From the NCBI GenBank assembly GCA_036502925.1, contig DASXXS010000013.1, positions 1-10,232 on the forward strand: DNA of 10,232 bases. Reading direction: 5' to 3'. Origin of the DNA: VAZQ01 sp036502925 (lineage in GTDB: Bacteria; Pseudomonadota; Alphaproteobacteria; Rhizobiales; Xanthobacteraceae). Shown here piece by piece: positions 6,069-10,232 of this stretch. Made by a program: the position numbers and the translations under genes. The notes beneath the pieces are model-generated. The model had not been told where the DNA came from and did not search any database. It was given only the letters and a program-made list of their open reading frames with translations. How positions within the stretch are numbered: the stretch's first letter is position 1; each line of letters starts with the position of its first letter.

Positions 6069-6962
6069 ATGCCTTATCGAAGCTTGCTGGGTGCGATCGC
6101 AATCCTGGCGGTGCCCTGGGCATCGACTGCCGGCGCCCAGATATTCGATTATGGGAAATATCCCGACCTGAAGGGACAGTGGGTTCGCTATGGACCGTCC
6201 GGTCCTGACTTGAAGGGCCCGTTGGTTCGCTTCGGGCCCCCAGGCTTCAACGGCACGCGATTTGATCCTGCCAAGCCTCCCGGCCGCGGACAGGAACCGC
6301 CGCTGACGCCGGAATACCAGGCCATCTTCGAGGCCAATCTCAAGGACCAGGCGGCCGGCGGACAGGGCACGACCCCGACCTTCACCTGCCTGTCGCCGGG
6401 CATGCCGCGCGCCACCAATGGGTACGGTGAGATTGAGTTCGTCGTGACGCCGGACACGACCTACATTCTGGTGCAACACATCGACGACGATCGCCGAATC
6501 TTCACCGATGGGCGCGATTGGCCGGCGGAGCTGGCGCCGACCTTCCTGGGTTATTCGATCGGCAAATGGGTCGATACGCAGGGGGCCGGCCGCTACGACC
6601 TGCTCGAGGCCGAGACCCGCGGCCCGTTCAAGAGCCCGCGTACCTTCGACAGCGGCGGCGCCCCGCTGCACAAGGACGGTGAGACCGTCGTCAAGGAGCG
6701 AATCTACCTCGACAAGTCAAATCGCAACATCCTGCATGACGACGTCACGGTCATCGATCACGCGTTGACGCGGCCGTGGACGGTCAACAAGACCTATGGC
6801 CGCGAACCAGACAAGGCGCGACCGATCTGGACCGAGAACAATTGCGGCGAGTACAACAATCACGTCAAGATCGGCGACGAGGGATACATGCTGAGCGCGG
6901 ACGGCTTCCTGATGCCGGCGAAGAAGGGCCAGGCGCCGCCCGATTTGCGGTACTTCAAATAG
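6069..6962 (+). CDS. Secreted hypothetical protein of a widespread alphaproteobacterial family (297 aa)
   Basis: MPYRSLLGAIAILAVPWAST begins a signal peptide that is probably cleaved after AGA (residue 23). The mature protein has the order of motifs I recall from abundant but uncharacterised secreted rhizobial proteins. These are YPDLKGQW near the start, PLTPEYQAIFEANLKDQAAG, a Cys-Leu-Ser-Pro-Gly-Met-Pro-Arg motif (CLSPGMPR), FVVTPDTTYILVQHIDDDRR, IFTDGRDWPAE, and PTFLGYSIGKWVD. Later come LDKSNRNILHDDVTVIDHAL and a conserved tail ending in DGFLMPAKK. Two cysteines (CLSPG and ENNCGEY) could pair. The many beta-like stretches suggest a beta-rich periplasmic fold. No catalytic motif is recognised. 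A 14-residue tandem duplication near the N-terminus is unusual. The gene is the last of the plus-strand unit and converges on the minus-strand gene ending at 7050. Its function is unknown. Confidence 0.8.
   Translation: MPYRSLLGAIAILAVPWASTAGAQIFDYGKYPDLKGQWVRYGPSGPDLKGPLVRFGPPGFNGTRFDPAKPPGRGQEPPLTPEYQAIFEANLKDQAAGGQGTTPTFTCLSPGMPRATNGYGEIEFVVTPDTTYILVQHIDDDRRIFTDGRDWPAELAPTFLGYSIGKWVDTQGAGRYDLLEAETRGPFKSPRTFDSGGAPLHKDGETVVKERIYLDKSNRNILHDDVTVIDHALTRPWTVNKTYGREPDKARPIWTENNCGEYNNHVKIGDEGYMLSADGFLMPAKKGQAPPDLRYFK
6162..6245 (+). repeat. In-frame 42-bp tandem duplication within the secreted protein
   Basis: Residues 32-45 (PDLKGQWVRYGPSG) and 46-59 (PDLKGPLVRFGPPG) match at 10 of 14 positions. 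The two 42-base units match at about 30 of 42 positions by eye. The divergence shows that the duplication is not recent and that the reading frame has been kept. Confidence 0.7.
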
Positions 6963-7049
6963 GTGGAAATGGCACCTTGGCGTGATCCTCAAGCTCCGGG
7001 AACGGCTGAATGTGACGGCTATGTCGAAGCCAGGACGTGATGATCGAGC

Positions 7050-8348
7050 TCAGGGACGGGACAAAGTAAGTTGCACGCTCTCGAACAGCGATGTTTTGTA
7101 GTTGGGGAACCGACCGATCGGAAAGCTGCTGAAATATAGCCGCGGCGTCGGCCCGGCGACGGTGGGATCGCCGGTTTCGCCAATCAGGGTCGGGTAATAG
7201 AGCGTGCGGCCCGGCTCCTGGATCGGCGGGCCGATGGGTCCCGTCCAATGCAGCAGGTCGTTCGAGGCCCGCAGCTTGAAGCCCGCCAGCGTCTGATAAA
7301 CCGCGAGGTAGACATCCAAGCTGACGTCGTAGATCACGCTGATGCTGGCGCCCGGCTCATCGCTCCAGAGCGGGGCGTACTTGCCCGCGGTCCCCGACTG
7401 GTCCGGCGTGTCGCTGGTGGCAGGCTGGGTCCACGGATCCGGCGCGGCGCCATCATATTTGTGGAACACCTTCGCGATCCTGTGCGGATCGCCGGAAAGC
7501 GCGGCGCTGACCACATCGGCGTAGCGCGCCCGCGCGACGCCCGCACAGATGAAGTTGGCGCAGCCACCGGGCGACCCCGGCAAGAGGTCGCTGTAGACGA
7601 GGTAGAAGTAGGCGTCGCTCGGATCAGCGGGCGGATTGTCGAAATGCTTTCCGTTCGCGTCGGCGACGATCAGCGAACCGTAGCCGACGGTCATGTTCCT
7701 GCCGCTGCCAGTGAAGACCGACATCGGTTGGCTCGGCTGGAAGATCTGCCCGGCAACCTTGAAGGTCTTGCCGTCGTCCGTCGATACCGCCAACCCGAGT
7801 GACGAGTAGAAGCAGGGGACCTTCGAGCCGGAGCCGCCGACGACGTCGCACTTGCCATCCGGGCTCGCCGGATTCTGCCACCAGACCTCGCCGTGGAAGG
7901 GCATCAGCCACCCGCGCTTACCGCCGAGCGCGAAGCGCACGACCTGACCGCCGCCGGCATAGTCCTTGTCGAACACCCAGCCGGCCGGGCCGTCCCCCCG
8001 ACCGAATAGCCTCCTACAACCGTTGCTTCCGATCACATGATCGAGCGTGCCGGTGAAGCTGAACGCCGAGCCTCTGGCGTTCGGGGTTCCGGCGCAGGAG
8101 GATGTGGAGCCGGCAGTGCCATAGAACCGGTAGCGCCCGCCGCCGGTCGGTATTGCGCCGAACTGGCCGTCCGAAGGGCCGAAGGAAAAGCCATAGTGCT
8201 CCAGCTCCGCATGCGTCGCGAAAGTGACGGGATTACCGACCGACGCGATCTTGACCGAGGGCAGATCCTGCGTTGCCGCGGGACCCGCCCCTATCGCGAT
8301 GGCGATCACGATCGCAGATATGGCGTTGACGATATTTTGGTTCGTCAT
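7050..8348 (-). CDS. Secreted Asp-box protein, probable beta-propeller (432 aa), function unknown
   Basis: The ATG at 8346-8348 starts a signal peptide (TNQNIVNAISAIVIAIAIG, likely cleaved near TQ at residues 26-27). An upstream in-frame start near 8435 would add 29 polar residues and overlap the thiolase gene, so it is rejected. The mature chain has an Asp-box, STDDGKTF (189-196), the S-x-D-x-G-x-T-W/F turn of sialidase-like and other beta-propellers. It also has propeller-like strands such as ASNDLLHWTGP (361-371), YYPTLIGE (384-391) and RLYFSSF (403-409). Six cysteines (85, 111, 167, 179, 263, 268) could form three disulfides. A glycoside hydrolase-like or carbohydrate/lipid-binding propeller is plausible, but I cannot see a catalytic site. 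It lies 31 bp downstream of the thiolase and is probably co-transcribed with it. AGGA and GGG lie within 14 bp upstream of the start. Confidence 0.75.
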   Translation of the reverse strand: MTNQNIVNAISAIVIAIAIGAGPAATQDLPSVKIASVGNPVTFATHAELEHYGFSFGPSDGQFGAIPTGGGRYRFYGTAGSTSSCAGTPNARGSAFSFTGTLDHVIGSNGCRRLFGRGDGPAGWVFDKDYAGGGQVVRFALGGKRGWLMPFHGEVWWQNPASPDGKCDVVGGSGSKVPCFYSSLGLAVSTDDGKTFKVAGQIFQPSQPMSVFTGSGRNMTVGYGSLIVADANGKHFDNPPADPSDAYFYLVYSDLLPGSPGGCANFICAGVARARYADVVSAALSGDPHRIAKVFHKYDGAAPDPWTQPATSDTPDQSGTAGKYAPLWSDEPGASISVIYDVSLDVYLAVYQTLAGFKLRASNDLLHWTGPIGPPIQEPGRTLYYPTLIGETGDPTVAGPTPRLYFSSFPIGRFPNYKTSLFESVQLTLSRP

Positions 8349-8379
8349 GCCCTTTGTCCTGGGAGCCTGCCGTGCCGTC

Positions 8380-9654
8380 TCAATGCTCCAGCAGCGCGAC
8401 GCTGCCGAGGCCGCCGTCGGCGCAGATGCTGACAATCGCGCGGCTGCCCTTCGGCAGCGCGGCGAGCTCCTTGATGGCCTGGCTCAATATACGTGCTCCG
8501 GTGGCGGCGAACGGGTGGCCGAGCGCGACGCTGCCGCCGTTCGGGTTCATTCGATCACGCGGGAAGCTCCCGAACGTATGCGCGACGCCGGCCTTTTCGC
8601 GGACGAAATTCTTGTCCTCGAGCGCCTTGAGATGGCAGAGCACTTGCGCCGAAAACGCCTCGTGAATTTCCCAGAGCGCAATGTCATCGAATTTCAGCCC
8701 GTGCCGCGCCAGCAGCCGCGGAATTGCCGACACCGGCGCCATGAGCAGGCCCTCGTTGAAGATATCGACGGCCGCGATCTCGAAATCCACCAGCCGCGCG
8801 CGCGGCAGCGCGCCCGGCAATCGTTCCAGGCCTTCCTCGGTCGCCACCCAGATTGCGGCCGCGCCATCCGTGAGCGGCGAGCTGTTGCCTGCCGTGAGCG
8901 TCCCGCGTCCGCTCGTTCGATCGAACACGGGTTTTAATTTGGCGAGCTTCTCGAGCGACGTATCGCGGCGCGGGAAGTGATCCTTGGCAATTGCGTCGAC
9001 CGGCACGATCAAATCCGCGAAGAAGCCGCGGTCCTGCGCCGCCACCGCCCGTCGATGGCCCTGCAGGGCCAGCTCATCCTGCTCCTGGCGGCCGATGCTC
9101 CAGGTCTTGGCCATATCCTCTGTGTGTTCGCCCATGCTCCGGCCGGTGACACGGTTCTTCACCTCGGGCACAAAGAGCCGGATGTCAGATGGACGCAGCT
9201 TGCGGAGCAGCGCGAGGCGTTGGGTCGCGCTGCGCGCCTGAAACATTCGGCGAAGCCAATCCGACAGATTCTGCCCGAGCCCGATCTGAACGCGGCTCAT
9301 GCTCTCGACGCCGCCGACCAATGCCAATGCGGCGCGGCGCTGCCCCAACATCCCGGCCGCCTCGAACGCAGCGACCATGCTGGTGCTGCATTGCATGATG
9401 GTCGTGAAGGTCGGGACGTGGGGATCGAGCTTGCTTTCCAGCCACACCTCGCGCGCCAGATTGGCATAAGCGAGATTAAGCACCACAGAGCCCCAGACCG
9501 CGAAATCGATGCGACCGCTCGCCTGCGCCGCCATCGCCTGCACCACGGGTACCGACAACGCCAATGAATCACGGTGCGCGAACGGCCCGTCCACGCCGAG
9601 GAAAGGCGTGCGCAGGCCGGCGGCCAGCCAAACGGCGCTTTCGTCAGTTGGCAT
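8380..9654 (-). CDS. Thiolase (acetyl-CoA C-acyltransferase), FadI-like (424 aa)
   Basis: The enzyme should cleave 3-ketoacyl-CoA with CoA to acetyl-CoA and a shortened acyl-CoA, the last step of beta-oxidation, or run the reverse condensation. The nucleophile is Cys89 in IMQCSTSMVAAFEAAGM. The catalytic His380 lies in NPNGGSVALGHPFAATGAR, the acid/base Cys411 in CADGGLGS, and His331 in IHEAFSAQ. The variant HEAF rather than NEAF, together with GVESMSR (115-121) and SMGEHTEDMAKTWSI (173-187), resembles FadI and mitochondrial trifunctional beta-subunit thiolases (about 430 aa) more than acetoacetyl-CoA thiolases. No signal peptide is present. ATG 9652-9654 has AAGGGG 7 bp upstream. No FadJ-type multifunctional subunit is adjacent. 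It lies 71 bp downstream of the OsmC gene and directly upstream of the secreted propeller-like protein. All catalytic residues are intact. Confidence 0.92.
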   Translation of the reverse strand: MPTDESAVWLAAGLRTPFLGVDGPFAHRDSLALSVPVVQAMAAQASGRIDFAVWGSVVLNLAYANLAREVWLESKLDPHVPTFTTIMQCSTSMVAAFEAAGMLGQRRAALALVGGVESMSRVQIGLGQNLSDWLRRMFQARSATQRLALLRKLRPSDIRLFVPEVKNRVTGRSMGEHTEDMAKTWSIGRQEQDELALQGHRRAVAAQDRGFFADLIVPVDAIAKDHFPRRDTSLEKLAKLKPVFDRTSGRGTLTAGNSSPLTDGAAAIWVATEEGLERLPGALPRARLVDFEIAAVDIFNEGLLMAPVSAIPRLLARHGLKFDDIALWEIHEAFSAQVLCHLKALEDKNFVREKAGVAHTFGSFPRDRMNPNGGSVALGHPFAATGARILSQAIKELAALPKGSRAIVSICADGGLGSVALLEH

Positions 9655-9725
9655 TGTCGCGCCCCTTGCTTGAGTCTCGTCCGCGCCGGCACCGCCTGCA
9701 GCAGCGCGGCGCCCCGATCAACACC

Positions 9726-10148
9726 TCAGAGCAGCTTGGCGTCGAGCGTGATCTCGGCGTTGAGGACCTTGGAGACCGGGCAGTTCTTCTCGGCCTCGCC
9801 GGCCATCCGGGCGAAGGCGGCTTGATCCAGGTTCGGCACCTTGGCGCGCAGCGTCAGAGCCGACCGGCTGATGCGGAAGCCCTGGCCCTCCGGCTCGAGT
9901 GTGACCGCCGCCTCGGTCGTGAGCTCGGTCGGGGTGTAGCCGGCCCCCTGCAGCCCGAAGGCCAGCGCCATGGTGAAACATCCGGCATGGGCGGCAGCGA
10001 TCAACTCTTCCGGATTGGTTCCCTTCTCGTTCTCGAAACGGGTCTTGAAAGAATAGGGGGTTTCGGCGAGCACGCCGGAATCGGTGGAGAGATTGCCGCT
10101 GCCGGCGCGTCCCGTGCCGCGCCAGACCGCCTTCGCGTTGCGGATCAT
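9726..10148 (-). CDS. osmC: OsmC-family peroxiredoxin (organic hydroperoxide reductase, 140 aa)
   Basis: OsmC/Ohr proteins are dimeric thiol peroxidases that reduce organic hydroperoxides in the cytoplasm. The two redox cysteines are Cys57 in AAAHAGCFTMAL and Cys123 in EKNCPVSKVL. They correspond to Cys59 and Cys125 of E. coli OsmC (143 aa). Arg37 (FKTRFENEKG) and Glu47-Glu48 (NPEELIAAA) match the conserved Arg/Glu that surround the peroxidatic thiol. The N-terminal KAVWRGTGRAGSGNLSTDSG and the EKGTNPEEL motif place it in the OsmC rather than the Ohr branch. The start ATG 10146-10148 is fixed by a perfect AAGGAGG 6 bp upstream. The 84 bp before it to the window end show no promoter I can name. 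The gene may be the first of the minus-strand set that continues into the thiolase. Confidence 0.93.
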   Translation of the reverse strand: MIRNAKAVWRGTGRAGSGNLSTDSGVLAETPYSFKTRFENEKGTNPEELIAAAHAGCFTMALAFGLQGAGYTPTELTTEAAVTLEPEGQGFRISRSALTLRAKVPNLDQAAFARMAGEAEKNCPVSKVLNAEITLDAKLL

Positions 10149-10154
10149 GTGAAG

Positions 10155-10161
10155 CCTCCTT
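10155..10161 (-). promoter_or_regulatory. Consensus Shine-Dalgarno of osmC
   Basis: AAGGAGG on the minus strand, 6 bp before the ATG, is the strongest ribosome-binding site in the window. It suggests high translation of this stress protein. Confidence 0.75.
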
Positions 10162-10232
10162 GGGTAGGTTGGACCGAACTGCTCCTTTGGTTCTACTCCC
10201 TCTCGGCCGGCCGGAACACCCGTTAGGGCCGA

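Noticed and set aside
6963..7049. Possible bidirectional terminator between the convergent genes
   Set aside because: I found no stem of useful length with a T-run in these 87 bp. Only short self-complementary words such as GAGCTC occur.
8349..8435. Longer N-terminus for the secreted Asp-box protein
   Set aside because: It would overlap the end of the thiolase gene and bury the signal peptide behind 29 polar residues. The ATG at 8346-8348 explains the data better.

Overview
This GC-rich window reads like the chromosome of an alphaproteobacterium of the Bradyrhizobium/Rhodopseudomonas type. That assignment is an inference. It rests on codon use, on orphan periplasmic solute-binding proteins of the TctC/Bug type, and on several small or secreted proteins of kinds I associate with that group. 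I see no tRNA, rRNA, CRISPR array, transposase or integrase.

Layout, left to right. (1) Positions 1-138 hold the 3' end of a small plus-strand gene. A perfect 16-bp palindrome (155-170) and about 330 bp without a convincing gene follow. (2) Positions 504-1484 encode a TctC/Bug periplasmic binding protein, with a small minus-strand hypothetical gene (1516-1725) converging on it. (3) Positions 1833-3296 encode an AbgB-like M20 metallo-amidohydrolase. A tandem 13-bp repeat lies just ahead of its Shine-Dalgarno sequence, and one metal-ligand position is altered. (4) Positions 3411-3653 encode a small exported protein closed by a clear intrinsic terminator (3709-3734). (5) Positions 3823-6962 look like one plus-strand transcription unit: a TauD/TfdA-type 2-oxoglutarate/Fe(II) dioxygenase, a second and very divergent TctC-like binding protein, a frameshifted and truncated ABC-transporter binding-protein remnant, and a secreted protein of unknown function.

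(6) Positions 7050-10148 lie on the minus strand and converge on region 5. In transcription order they encode an OsmC-type peroxiredoxin, a FadI-like thiolase, and a secreted Asp-box (probably beta-propeller) protein 31 bp downstream of the thiolase.

The plus-strand genes together suggest scavenging and catabolism. Two periplasmic proteins could capture an organic acid or amide-linked compound, the amidohydrolase could cleave an amide, and the dioxygenase could hydroxylate or oxidatively cleave a substrate. The substrate cannot be read from the sequence. No TctA/TctB membrane subunits, ABC permease or dedicated regulator gene is present here. I see no clear, previously undescribed multi-gene system. 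The items most worth checking are the changed metal-site motif of the M20 enzyme, the decayed ABC binding-protein gene inside the dioxygenase unit, and the secreted propeller-like protein paired with a beta-oxidation thiolase.
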